Below, one piece after another: positions 8,519 through 17,429 of a stretch of DNA of 53,049 nucleotides (within the stretch, counting starts at the first letter, position 1; every line of letters starts with the position of its first letter). Source of the stretch: CAZJYI01 sp964550025 (GTDB taxonomy: Bacteria > Verrucomicrobiota > Kiritimatiellia > UBA8416 > CAYOBW01); the NCBI GenBank assembly GCA_964550025.1, contig CAZJYI010000075.1, forward strand, positions 1-53,049. The letters are read 5' to 3'. The notes beneath the pieces were generated by a model. The model had not been told where the DNA came from. It searched no databases and saw only the letters and a list, made by a program, of their open reading frames with translations. The translations under genes were made by a program, and so were the position numbers.

Positions 8519-9082
8519 GTGACTGGCTTGCGATACATCATCTGCGTGACTTGCGCGATCCTGCTGTTGGGGCGCCTGAGCGGGGTGTGCGCTGCCGGCC
8601 AGGCCGACGAGCCGACCATGAAGGCCGTTGCGTTCGAGCAGGTGTCGCGCTTCGTTCGCTGGCCCGGTGAGGAGACTGCGGTGGACGGCGCGTCGCCGTT
8701 CGTGATAGGGCTGGTGGGGCAGAACGCGGTGACCGAGCGCGTCGAGGCGCTCTACGCGGGACGCAAGATCCGTGGACGCTCGGTGGCTGTCCGGTGCATC
8801 ACGAACCTGGCTGATGCGGCTGTATGCCACCTGGTCTACGTCGTGCGTACGGAAAAGGAGACCCTTGCCCGGATCAAGGATCTGGTCGGTGATCTTCCGG
8901 TTCTGACCGTCGGCGACCTGCCGGCCGGCGGGGTCGGCGCCGTCTTGTTGAACCTGTACATTCACCAGGAGCGGTTGCGTTTCGAGATCGATGAGATTGG
9001 TTTTTCCCGGGCCGGGCTTGAGCTGGATCCCCTCCTGTTGAAAGTGGCGAAAAACGTGAACCCGAAGAAGGCAAGACCGTGA
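8519..9082 (+). CDS. YfiR-family periplasmic protein 2 (DUF4154)
   Basis: A 187-residue protein with a signal sequence (about 5-25), then MKAVAFEQVSRFVRWP, YAGRKIRGRSV, VCHLVYVV and VLTVGDLPAGGVG, all hallmarks of YfiR. The GTG start at 8519 follows CGGGGAAT. The mature part has two Cys, unlike YfiR 1. Its stop overlaps the GTG start of the hybrid kinase at 9079 (GTGA), so sensor partner and kinase are made in tandem, like the yfiR-yfiN coupling in Pseudomonas. Confidence 0.88.
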   Translation: MTGLRYIICVTCAILLLGRLSGVCAAGQADEPTMKAVAFEQVSRFVRWPGEETAVDGASPFVIGLVGQNAVTERVEALYAGRKIRGRSVAVRCITNLADAAVCHLVYVVRTEKETLARIKDLVGDLPVLTVGDLPAGGVGAVLLNLYIHQERLRFEIDEIGFSRAGLELDPLLLKVAKNVNPKKARP

Positions 9083-12000
9083 AGCTGTTGCAGCGACTCT
9101 CGATTAAGGGCAAGCTCATTACCATCATTATGGGTGTGAGTTTCTCCGTCGCGCTGGCCGGGTTGCTGGTGGTGCTCGCCGGAAACCTGCTCAGCCTCAG
9201 GAGGACGCTGCGGGACAACGTGATTCTCAATGCGGACCTCGTCGGTCAATACTGCGTGGTGCCGCTGACGTTCGGATACGATCGCGAAGCGAAGGAGGCA
9301 CTGGGCAAGTTGTCGGCGATGCCCTCGGTGACCGCGGCCTGCGTCTACGACGAGAAGGGGACCGTGTTTGCCGCGTACGGCCTGCCCGCGGACGATCCGG
9401 GTTGGCCGGCCGTGTCCGGGGAGACCGAGGAGGCATCCTTCCGCGGCGGCGAGCTGCACGTGCTGCAGCCGCTTGTCTATCAGGGCCGGGCGTACGGGAC
9501 GATCTACCTGCGGACGACGACGAAGCATCTGGACAGGCAGATTGCAAAGGAGCTTCTCACGCTGCTGCCCATCATCCTGCTGCTTCTGGCGGTCTCCTTC
9601 CTCGTTGCCCACCTGCTGCAGAGGCCCATTGCCCGGCCGATTACGGCGCTGGCCGAGGTCGCGCGGACGGTGGCCGATAAGGGGGACTACTCGGTGCGCG
9701 TCGCTACGGACAGCCGTGACGAGGTCGGCGTTCTGTACGATCGCTTCAACTACCTTTGCGAGCAGATCGAGGGTCGCGAAAGGGAGCGCGACGAGGCCGA
9801 AGCGCGCATCCGCAAGATGAACGAGGACCTTGAAGACCGCATTCGGCGACGCACGGCCGACCTCGAGCAGATGAACGTCGAACTGCAGGCGGCGAAAGAG
9901 GCGGCCGAGGAGGCGAACCGTTCGAAGAGCGAGTTCCTGGCGAACATGAGCCACGAGATTCGCACGCCGATGAACGCCATCATGGGGCTTACCTACCTGG
10001 CGATGCAGACGGATCTGACTTCACGGCAGTACGACTACCTGGCGAAGATCGAGTCGTCAGCGAACTCGCTGCTTGGCGTGATCAACGATATCCTGGACTT
10101 CTCCAAGATCGAAGCCGGCAAACTGAGCGTGGAATCGACCGAGTTCTACCTGGAGGACGTTCTCGAAAACGTCGCGGACATGACCGCCATGCAGGCTGAC
10201 GAAAGGGGCCTCGAACTGGTGCTGGGCCCTGATACCGACGTCCCGCAGGAACTGGTGGGAGACCCGATGCGCCTCGGACAGGTGCTGCTCAATCTCACCA
10301 GCAATGCCGTGAAGTTCACCGAGACCGGGGAAGTGGTCATCGGCGTGAGCCTGGTGGAGGATCGCGGCGAGGACGTGACTCTTCAGTTTTCCGTGCGAGA
10401 TACCGGGATCGGCATGACCGGGGAACAGACGCAACGCGTGTTCGACGCCTTTACCCAGGCCGACGCGTCGACGACCCGGAAGTTCGGTGGCACCGGTCTG
10501 GGACTGGTGATTTGCACGCGGCTTGTCAAGATGATGGACGGAGAGATTTCGGTGGAAAGCCGGCCGGGTGAGGGGAGCACGTTTGTTTTCACGGCTGTCT
10601 TCGGGCGGCACAACAAGCGCCGGCGCCCCGGTCCCCTGGCCCGTGACTTCCATGGTATGCGCGCGCTCGTAGTGGACGACAGCCGCACGGCGCGGCGGCA
10701 TCTGCGGAGCATTCTCGTTTCGTTCGGGATGGATGTCTCCGTGGCGGGGTCCGGCGACGAGGCACTCGTGATGCTCAAGGCCGGTCCGGCGCAGGGCAAG
10801 CCTTTCAGCCTGGTGCTGATGGACATGAAGATGCCCGTGATGGACGGGATCGAAGCCTCGCGGCACATTCGCGAGGAGCTGCCGGGGGACGAGATACCGA
10901 TTGTCATCATGGTCACGGCCTACGGCCGGGAGGAGGTGCTGGAGCGGGCCGAAGAGGCTGGTCTGGACGGCTTCGTTACAAAACCGGCTACCGCCTCCGT
11001 CATACTGGACCGGATCATGATCGCATTGCGTCAGGCCGGGGGTGGGACCGGAATCCGGCGTCCGCCGCGCAAGGCAAAGGGGCTGGACCGCATCATCGGC
11101 GCCCACCTTCTCCTGGTGGAGGACAACGAAATCAACCGGCAGATTGCCTGCGAAATGCTGCGTCCGCTCGGCTTCCGGGTAACCGTTGCCGACACGGGGC
11201 GCGCCGCGTTGGATGCCGTGCGCGAGCAGTCATTCGACCTTGTGCTGATGGACATCCAGATGCCGGAGATGGATGGTCTCACGGCCACCCGGAAGATCAG
11301 GGAGTGGGAGCTGGAGAGGGGTGCCGGGTGTCGCGTGTCGGGTGGTGATGAGAACGTGCCGGGGAAGGACGCCACCCCACCCCGTCTTCCCGTCGTCGCG
11401 TTGACGGCACACGCCATGGTGGGCGACCGCGAGCGCAGCCTTGAGGCCGGCATGGATGACCACGTCACCAAGCCGCTGGACCCCGAGGAGCTCTTCTCCG
11501 TCCTGGTGAAGTGGATACCGCCACGCAACGCGTCGACCGCCGTTCCCGGTGTGCCGCCGGCCGGCGGCACCGCTGAGCCGTTCCGAACACTGCCTGTATT
11601 GCCGGGGATAGACATCGCCGGTGCTTTGCGAAGGGTGAACGGCAACGCGGAACTGCTGGTGCGTGTGCTGCGGGGCTTTGCCGAGAAGCACGGTGACACG
11701 GCGGAACACATCGAGGCGGCGCTCCGGGGGGGCGACACGAGCAAAGCGCATGCGCTGGCACACGCCCTGAAGGGAGTGGCCGGCAATGTAGGCGCCGGCG
11801 CGCTCCATGATTCCGTGATCCGGTTGGAAGCAGCCGTCAAGGCGGGTGTGCACTGGGAGGAACCCCTGGTGACGAGCCGCGAGCTCCTGGCCCAGGCCGT
11901 CGCGTCGGTCGCGCTCCTGGGGCAACCCGATCTGGGAGATGCAGCGTCTTTCCGGCGTCCGGAGGAGAAGGCGGGACCGCTCGATGCGGCGGCGCTGGCA

Positions 12001-12225
12001 GACGGCATGCGCGAGCTATGGCGCCTGTTGGCGACGGGGAACTATCGGGCCGCGGAACGCGTCGCCGCGTTGCGCGAAGCGCTGCGGGATTCGCCCGTCA
12101 GTGGGGATATGAGAGAACTGGAGCAGCTTGTCAGGAACTTCAAATTCATGCCGGCCCGCGTCTTGTTCGAACGCATTGCCGGTGCACTTGATGTGACGCT
12201 GGAGGGAGAGCAACATGACCGGTGA
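9079..12225 (+). CDS. CHASE8-like hybrid histidine kinase with two REC and HPt
   Basis: A 1048-residue inner-membrane kinase. TM1 is at about 12-36, a CHASE8-like periplasmic domain at 37-155 (YCVVPLTFGYDREAKEAL, VTAACVYDEKG), and TM2 at about 156-178. HAMP and a coiled coil follow (to about 285). The dimerisation domain has His292 in MSHEIRTPM. The ATPase domain has the LTSNAVKF, DTGIGM and GTGLGL boxes. Two REC domains have Asp582 and Asp725, and a C-terminal HPt has His895 (AHALKG). CHASE8 is the domain YfiR represses in YfiN, so the upstream YfiR proteins are its likely partners. The full His-Asp-His relay can pass phosphate to downstream REC proteins. Confidence 0.92.
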   Translation: MKLLQRLSIKGKLITIIMGVSFSVALAGLLVVLAGNLLSLRRTLRDNVILNADLVGQYCVVPLTFGYDREAKEALGKLSAMPSVTAACVYDEKGTVFAAYGLPADDPGWPAVSGETEEASFRGGELHVLQPLVYQGRAYGTIYLRTTTKHLDRQIAKELLTLLPIILLLLAVSFLVAHLLQRPIARPITALAEVARTVADKGDYSVRVATDSRDEVGVLYDRFNYLCEQIEGRERERDEAEARIRKMNEDLEDRIRRRTADLEQMNVELQAAKEAAEEANRSKSEFLANMSHEIRTPMNAIMGLTYLAMQTDLTSRQYDYLAKIESSANSLLGVINDILDFSKIEAGKLSVESTEFYLEDVLENVADMTAMQADERGLELVLGPDTDVPQELVGDPMRLGQVLLNLTSNAVKFTETGEVVIGVSLVEDRGEDVTLQFSVRDTGIGMTGEQTQRVFDAFTQADASTTRKFGGTGLGLVICTRLVKMMDGEISVESRPGEGSTFVFTAVFGRHNKRRRPGPLARDFHGMRALVVDDSRTARRHLRSILVSFGMDVSVAGSGDEALVMLKAGPAQGKPFSLVLMDMKMPVMDGIEASRHIREELPGDEIPIVIMVTAYGREEVLERAEEAGLDGFVTKPATASVILDRIMIALRQAGGGTGIRRPPRKAKGLDRIIGAHLLLVEDNEINRQIACEMLRPLGFRVTVADTGRAALDAVREQSFDLVLMDIQMPEMDGLTATRKIREWELERGAGCRVSGGDENVPGKDATPPRLPVVALTAHAMVGDRERSLEAGMDDHVTKPLDPEELFSVLVKWIPPRNASTAVPGVPPAGGTAEPFRTLPVLPGIDIAGALRRVNGNAELLVRVLRGFAEKHGDTAEHIEAALRGGDTSKAHALAHALKGVAGNVGAGALHDSVIRLEAAVKAGVHWEEPLVTSRELLAQAVASVALLGQPDLGDAASFRRPEEKAGPLDAAALADGMRELWRLLATGNYRAAERVAALREALRDSPVSGDMRELEQLVRNFKFMPARVLFERIAGALDVTLEGEQHDR

Positions 12226-13339
12226 AGATGGGAAACAGGTCATCCTCGTTGTGGACGACGTGCCCGAGAACGTCGAGGTTCTGGCCGGAGCACTGGATGG
12301 GGAGTACGAAGTGCGCATTGCCTTGAACGGGGAGGAGGCGCTTGCGGCGGCGACCTCGCCGCCCGCCCCGGACCTGATTCTGCTGGACGTCATGATGCCC
12401 GGCATGGACGGCTACGAGGTCTGCCGGCGCCTGAAGGCGGCGGAGCGGACGCGGGAGATCCCGGTGGTCTTTGTCACGGCGATGGACGAAATGGAAGACG
12501 AGCAGCGTGGTTTCGAGATGGGGGGTGTCGACTACATTACAAAGCCAATACGGACGCCGATTGTCCTGGCCCGCGTGCGCGCGCACCTCGAACTGCGCCG
12601 GGCGCGCGAGGATCTCAAGGATCAGAACCGTGTGCTGGCCGAGAACCTGCGGTTGCGGGACGACGTGGAGAGCATCGTTCGCCACGATATCAGAACGCCG
12701 GTCAGCGTCTTTCTCTGGGCGCCGCGGATCCTGGCCGCGGGCGGCGACCTGACATCCGGGCAGATGGACACGATCAAGGTCATGGAGCAGGCTGCGCGGT
12801 CGATCCTGGAGGTGCTGAGCCGCTCCGTCGATCTCATCAAAATGGAGCGAGGCGAGTACCACTTGAACCCGTCGGATGTCGACCTCGTTGAGGTGTTGAG
12901 GCAGGTCGGGGCGGACCTGCACGGGCTCGCGCGCACCAAGGGGCTGACGTTTGAGATTACCGTTGGCGGACGTCCGGCGAAAGAAGCGGGCCCTTTCATT
13001 GTGTCGGGCGAGGAAATCCTGCTCTATTCGATGTTGGCCAATCTCGCAAAGAACGCGATGGAGGCCTCGCCGGATGGGGGCACGGTATCGGTTGCGCTCG
13101 ACGATGACGAACGGCGAAACGTCACGATTCACAACGCGGGCGCCGTACCGCCGGGTATTCGCGAGCATTTCTTTGACAAGTACGTCAGTTCCGACAAGAG
13201 GGTCGGGACGGGGTTGGGAACGTACTCGGCCCGGCTCATGGCCGAGGCACAGGGCGGACGGATTCGGATGCAATCATCGGAGAACGAGGGGACGACGGTC
13301 GTGATCTCGTTCCCGCAGTCGGAGGGGTCGCAGGAATGA
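12215..13339 (+). CDS. REC-histidine kinase
   Basis: A 374-residue cytoplasmic protein that starts inside the 3' end of the hybrid kinase (11-bp overlap). The N-terminal REC has Asp58 (LILLDVMMPGMDGYEV) and Lys in YITKP. A coiled linker follows, then an H-box with His157 (VRHDIRTPVS) and a GHKL ATPase domain with LAKNAMEASPDGG and VGTGLGTYS. The G2 box is slightly unusual (GTGLGTY for GTGLGL). The HDxRTP H-box is the type also seen in the REC-kinase at 45656. It probably receives phosphate from the HPt of the preceding protein. Confidence 0.9.
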   Translation: MTGEDGKQVILVVDDVPENVEVLAGALDGEYEVRIALNGEEALAAATSPPAPDLILLDVMMPGMDGYEVCRRLKAAERTREIPVVFVTAMDEMEDEQRGFEMGGVDYITKPIRTPIVLARVRAHLELRRAREDLKDQNRVLAENLRLRDDVESIVRHDIRTPVSVFLWAPRILAAGGDLTSGQMDTIKVMEQAARSILEVLSRSVDLIKMERGEYHLNPSDVDLVEVLRQVGADLHGLARTKGLTFEITVGGRPAKEAGPFIVSGEEILLYSMLANLAKNAMEASPDGGTVSVALDDDERRNVTIHNAGAVPPGIREHFFDKYVSSDKRVGTGLGTYSARLMAEAQGGRIRMQSSENEGTTVVISFPQSEGSQE

Positions 13340-15435
13340 GGATTCTTCTGGTGGACGATTCTCAGGAGTCTCTACACATCATCGGTTCCCTGTTGCGGAG
13401 CCGCGGTGACGAGGTCGCCACGGCGTCGAACGGGGTGGAGGCGCTTCAGGAAGCACGGCGGAGCCCTCCTGACTGCATCGTCAGCGACATTCTGATGCCG
13501 TTGATGGATGGTTTGGCGCTCTGCCGGGAGTGTCGGGCAGACGATCGGTTGCGGGGCGTTCCGTTTGTCCTGATGACCGGGACTTTTGACGGCGCCGAGG
13601 GCAGCGGTTTTGCAGCGGACGCCGGCGCCGACGGTTTCCTGATGAAGACACAGGATCCGGATGCCTTTCTCCGGGTCCTGGATAGGGTCGTTGAACGGCC
13701 GCACATTTCTCAGGCGGAACGTGAGGTGGCCGCGAGTGCGGCAGAGGCGGCTGTGATGAGGCAGTACAACGAGGCCGTCATACGCAAGGTCTTCGACAAG
13801 AGCGCGGAGCTCGAGGCGGTCAACCTGCTCCTGCAGGAGAGCGAGACGAAGTACCGCTTGCTGTCTGACCTGTGCCTGGAGGGCGTCACCATCCATCGCG
13901 ACGGAGTGATCCAGAGCGTGAACAGGGCTTTCTGCGATATCCTCGGACACGAATCCGAAGAGCTGCTCGGCGCCGATCTGGCTGCGACGCTTCGTAGCGG
14001 AGACTCCCCCGGCGATGTCGCGGAAGGTCTTCTCGCCCCGGGTATCGGTACGATTTCCATCGATGCACGCAGGAAGGACGGGGCACCGTGCTCGCTGGAA
14101 GTGCAGACCCGGCAGCTTGCGATCAGCGACGAGGACGTCGGGGTTACCACGGTGAGGGACGTCACCGAGAACGTGCGGATGAAAAGGGAGAGAAACGCGC
14201 TGGAAGCGCGGTTGCAGCAGGCCCGAAAGATGGAAGCGATAGGAGTTCTTGCCGGCGGCGTAGCGCACGACCTGAACAACGTTCTGGGGTCTATCGTATT
14301 GCTTCCCGACGCCATAGAGATCGACCTTGAGGCGTTGGCTCCGGGGGAATCGGGACAGAAGCAGGAGATCAGCGATTCCCTGCGGGCCATCAAGGAATCG
14401 GCTCGGGCCGCGGCAGACATCGTGCGCGATCTTGTGGCGCTCAGTCGCTCCGGGCGCTACGATCTGTCCGTGGTGGATGTCAATCGTCTCCCGAGCATCG
14501 CGGACGAATCCCCCGGCATCGACGATCTCAGGGAGTCCCGTCCGGACGTTCGCATAGAACAGCATGTGGCCGAGGGCGAACTGGCGGTTCGCGGTGCGGC
14601 GCAACACTTGGAGCGTGCGGTGTATAACCTCGTGCGCAATGCGGTCGAGTCGATCCATGGCAGCGGCGTTGTGATCGTTGCCAGCTGGCGCGTCACGTTG
14701 GACGAGCCGCATCACGGATACGCGGTTGTCCCGCCGGGCGACTATACCGTCATCAAGGTCTCAGACACGGGTGCGGGCATAGAGGAGGAACATCTCTACC
14801 GGGTCTTTGAACCGTTTTTCAGCAGCGGAAAGAGCAGTGCGCGCAGCGGGAGCGGGCTCGGACTGTCCGTGGTTCAGGGGGTTATCCGCGACCACGACGG
14901 GTACGTGGACGTGACGAGCGAGGTTGGGGCGGGTACCACCTTTTCGCTCTATCTGCCGCTGGTGGACGCCCCGGTCGCGCGTGCGCGTCCGTCGCGGAAG
15001 AAACCCGCGCCGCACGGCACGGAGCGCATCCTTTTCGTGGGCAGCAATCCGGTGCAGAGGCTCCTCGGCAGAAAGAGCCTGAGCCGTCTGGGTTACTCCG
15101 TTGCGGATGCCGAAGACGGTCGCGGCGCGGTCGAAGTCTTCGCGCGGTCGCGCGCCCGTGGCCAACCGTCGCCATTCGAGCTGGTTCTGCTGGACATGAT
15201 GGCCGAAGATGGTTTTGACGGCCTGGACACGCTGGAGGGAATACGCGCGCTCTATCCCGAGCAGAAGGTCATCCTGGTCGGCACGAACATGGAGCGCGGG
15301 CGCCTGAGCGCCGCTGATGAGCTTGGAGCGGGGTTCCTCTCCAAGCCGTATGACATCGGCGAGATCGGCAGGGCGGTCAGGCGGCATCTCGACAGCCGCG
15401 ACAGAACGGAAACAGCAGACGAGGACAATGCATGA
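13336..15435 (+). CDS. REC-PAS-histidine kinase-REC hybrid
   Basis: A 699-residue cytoplasmic hybrid with an ATGA overlap to the gene before. REC1 (Asp51 in CIVSDILMPLMDG) belongs to a sub-family shared with 15432 and 20475. A linker with MRQYNEAVIRKV, a PAS domain (about 170-285), an H-box with His311 (GGVAHDLNNVLGS), an ATPase domain and a C-terminal REC with Asp620 follow. Its C-terminal codons plus the start of the next gene are repeated as a relic at 16705-16791. It is probably a soluble relay node. Confidence 0.92.
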   Translation: MRILLVDDSQESLHIIGSLLRSRGDEVATASNGVEALQEARRSPPDCIVSDILMPLMDGLALCRECRADDRLRGVPFVLMTGTFDGAEGSGFAADAGADGFLMKTQDPDAFLRVLDRVVERPHISQAEREVAASAAEAAVMRQYNEAVIRKVFDKSAELEAVNLLLQESETKYRLLSDLCLEGVTIHRDGVIQSVNRAFCDILGHESEELLGADLAATLRSGDSPGDVAEGLLAPGIGTISIDARRKDGAPCSLEVQTRQLAISDEDVGVTTVRDVTENVRMKRERNALEARLQQARKMEAIGVLAGGVAHDLNNVLGSIVLLPDAIEIDLEALAPGESGQKQEISDSLRAIKESARAAADIVRDLVALSRSGRYDLSVVDVNRLPSIADESPGIDDLRESRPDVRIEQHVAEGELAVRGAAQHLERAVYNLVRNAVESIHGSGVVIVASWRVTLDEPHHGYAVVPPGDYTVIKVSDTGAGIEEEHLYRVFEPFFSSGKSSARSGSGLGLSVVQGVIRDHDGYVDVTSEVGAGTTFSLYLPLVDAPVARARPSRKKPAPHGTERILFVGSNPVQRLLGRKSLSRLGYSVADAEDGRGAVEVFARSRARGQPSPFELVLLDMMAEDGFDGLDTLEGIRALYPEQKVILVGTNMERGRLSAADELGAGFLSKPYDIGEIGRAVRRHLDSRDRTETADEDNA

Positions 15436-15460
15436 GAATCCTGGTAGTAGACGACAAGGA
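15374..15460 (+). repeat. Source copy of a degenerate direct repeat (partner 16705-16791)
   Basis: The junction between the 13336 gene (C-terminus VRRHLDSRDRTETADEDNA, stop) and the 15432 gene start is repeated without gaps at 16705-16791, at roughly 75% identity by eye. The translated tail VRRHLDS is kept. Confidence 0.8.
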
Positions 15461-16634
15461 GAGCTTCCTCAAGATGGTGGGAGCGTTGTTTCGCGAGCGG
15501 GGGGACGATGTCATTGAGGCGGCGAACGGGGTTCAGGCGCTTGAGACGGCCCGGCGCGAGCCGCCCGACTGCATTGTCAGCGACATCCTGATGCCGCTGA
15601 TGGACGGCTTTACCTTTTGCCAGGAGTGCCGACGCGATGAGCGGCTGAAGGACGTTCCGTTCCTTTTCGCGACCGGGACTTTCACCGGCGGTAGAGATCG
15701 CGAAGCCGCAATGCAGGCCGGTGCGGACGGCCTACTGCTCAAGACGCAGGCCCCCGACGCCTTCCTGCGGCAGTTCGAGCAGATCCTGTCGCGCTGCGAG
15801 GCACGACGAGAGATGCCCGTGGAGTCCCGCCCCCCGGAGGAACGCGGTGCCATGCGGCAATACAACGAGGCGCTGGTACGCAAGGTGATCGAGAAGGTTG
15901 ACCAACTGCAGGAAGCCAATCGACGCCTGCTGCAGATGGAAGAGACCATGTGCCGGCTGGTTGATGCTTCCTCCCGCCTGTTCGGTGAGGCCTTTTTCGA
16001 ATCCATGGTGCTGGAGTTGGCCAAGACTCTGGAGGCGGACATCACGTTCATCGGTCGTCTCCGCCGAGAGCGTGACAAGTGTCGCATCGGCACGCTGGCC
16101 GTTGCGGTCGATGGCAAGCCGGCGCCGTGCTTCGCGTACGATCTTGCCGGCACGCCGTGCGAGAACGTGGTGGGAAGGGTGACTCGTGCGTATGCGGCCA
16201 ACGCGGCGGAGCTGTTTCCCGGCAGCACGCTTCTCAGGAAGATGGCTATCCAGGGCTATGTCGGAACACCGCTTTACGACCTGTCCGGCGCTCCCGTTGG
16301 CGTCATGGCCGCGCTGTTCCGCTCTTCGCTGGAGAACACGGAGTTTGCCGAGTCGATTCTGCAGGTGTTTTCCTTGCGGGTCGGCAGCGAGATCGAACGC
16401 AAGGAGTCGGAGGCGGAATTGCGTGAGCACCGTGAACACCTCGAGGACCTGGTGCGCGAACGCACGGAGGAACTGGAGGCCGCCAACACGGCGCTCCGCG
16501 AACGCGCGAAGGAACTCGAGCGTTTCACGGAGATGGCGGTTGGGCGCGAGAAGCGGATGATCGGGCTGAAGCAGGAGATCAACGACCTGCTCGAAGAGGC
16601 GGGAGAGCCACCGAGATACCGAATTGTCGGGTGA
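15432..16634 (+). CDS. REC-GAF protein with conserved C-terminal tail (paralogue A)
   Basis: A 400-residue protein coupled by ATGA. REC (Asp51, SDILMPLMDG) is followed by the MRQYNEALVRKV linker and a GAF-like domain (about 180-325; ITFIGRLRRE, YVGTPLYDLSGAPVGVMAA). The last 70 or so residues are a coiled coil (HREHLEDLVRERTEELEA) and a short motif ending in GEPPRYRIVG. No H-box or ATPase domain is present, so it cannot be a kinase on its own. The same tail ends four other genes here (20475, 22269, 23825 remnant, 34363). It closely matches the protein at 20475, which shows tandem duplication. Likely a phosphorylated, ligand-modulated adaptor. Confidence 0.88.
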   Translation: MRILVVDDKESFLKMVGALFRERGDDVIEAANGVQALETARREPPDCIVSDILMPLMDGFTFCQECRRDERLKDVPFLFATGTFTGGRDREAAMQAGADGLLLKTQAPDAFLRQFEQILSRCEARREMPVESRPPEERGAMRQYNEALVRKVIEKVDQLQEANRRLLQMEETMCRLVDASSRLFGEAFFESMVLELAKTLEADITFIGRLRRERDKCRIGTLAVAVDGKPAPCFAYDLAGTPCENVVGRVTRAYAANAAELFPGSTLLRKMAIQGYVGTPLYDLSGAPVGVMAALFRSSLENTEFAESILQVFSLRVGSEIERKESEAELREHREHLEDLVRERTEELEAANTALRERAKELERFTEMAVGREKRMIGLKQEINDLLEEAGEPPRYRIVG

Positions 16635-16865
16635 GGAGGTGTGACATTGAGGGCGGGACGGAAGTCGCCGAAATCCGTGATCGTCCGGTTCCGGCTGCAG
16701 GGACCGGTCAGGCGGCATCTCGACAGTTGCGACAGAATGGAAACGGCGGACGCGGGGAGTGCATGAGCGTCCTGGTAGTAGACGGCAGGAAGGACCCTCT
16801 CCATATGGAAACGCGAGAGGTCAGGCTTGACTGCGTCCTGATCGGCGGTCAAGATTGCTCGGGGT
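16635..16865 (+). pseudogene. Deletion scar with fossils of two signalling genes
   Basis: A relic with two parts. 16635-16704 mirrors the start of the PAS gene at 22049: both follow a REC-GAF-tail gene by GAGG(A/G)GGTGTGACAT, and the translations MRRCDIEGGTEVAEI and MRGCDMEERAEVERL align. 16705-16791 copies the end of a 13336-type gene (VRRHLDSCDRMETADAGSA, then stop) and the start of a REC gene (MSVLVVDGRKD), which is then lost. The last part (to about 16865) has only faint REC-like traces. A 129-codon reading frame runs through it but is not a real protein. It marks where an extra tandem unit was deleted. Confidence 0.75.
16705..16791 (+). repeat. Degenerate copy of 15374-15460
   Basis: Gap-free copy of the REC gene junction, with the stop codon and ATG context (GTGCATGAG) preserved. 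See the deletion scar entry. Confidence 0.8.
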
Positions 16866-16886
16866 CGAGAAGGAGGTGCGCTACCG

Positions 16887-17429
16887 ATGAAAGGTGTGAT
16901 CAACAAGGGTATACAGGAGTTGGTGGAGACGAAGTTCGGGCAGGAGGCCTGGGAGAAGATCAAGGACCTGGCCGGATGCGACGAACCGTTCTTTGCCATC
17001 AGCGAGGACTATCCCGATGAACTGACCATCGCCCTGGTCCAGGCGGCCGCCGAAGTGGCCGGTCTGCCCGAAGAGACCGTGATGGAGGAGTTCGGCAAGT
17101 TCTGGGTCCCCAACACGGGCAAGAACTCCTATCCGGCGTTCTATAAGCTCGCGGGGAACACGTCGCGCGAGTTTCTGCTCAACATGGACCGTGTTCACGA
17201 CCAGGCGACGAAGAGTATCCGCAACGCCCATCCGCCCCACTTCGTGTACGAGGAAGGGGAGGACGGTCGGCTGATCATGCACTACCACTCGAAGCGAGGG
17301 CTTTGCGCGGTACTGCGCGGGCTCATCATTGGGGTGGGGATCCACTTCGACGATGACTTGACCGTGCGGGAAACCGCCTGCGTTCTGAATGGCGACCCTC
17401 ACTGTATCATGGAGATTACCTTCCCATGA
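16887..17429 (+). CDS. H-NOX heme nitric oxide/oxygen sensor
   Basis: A 180-residue stand-alone H-NOX (HNOB) domain, the bacterial relative of the guanylate cyclase heme domain. Proximal heme ligand His104 lies in MDRVHDQATKS, and the heme-propionate motif YxSxR is Y133-H-S135-K-R137. The length equals the usual 180-190 residues. The ATG is preceded by AAGGAGGTG. An ATGA overlap couples it to the hybrid kinase at 17426, the classic H-NOX/kinase arrangement. It should bind NO (or O2) and alter that kinase's activity. Whether it discriminates against O2 depends on distal-pocket residues that I cannot place safely. Confidence 0.93.
   Translation: MKGVINKGIQELVETKFGQEAWEKIKDLAGCDEPFFAISEDYPDELTIALVQAAAEVAGLPEETVMEEFGKFWVPNTGKNSYPAFYKLAGNTSREFLLNMDRVHDQATKSIRNAHPPHFVYEEGEDGRLIMHYHSKRGLCAVLRGLIIGVGIHFDDDLTVRETACVLNGDPHCIMEITFP

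Noticed and set aside
5656..8619. Minus-strand frame of 987 codons opposite the receptor and YfiR genes
   Set aside because: It spans several well-supported plus-strand genes and has low-complexity composition with no known domain.
16631..17020. 129-codon frame over the scar as a real gene
   Set aside because: It is a composite of relics in different ancestral frames and runs into the H-NOX gene out of frame.
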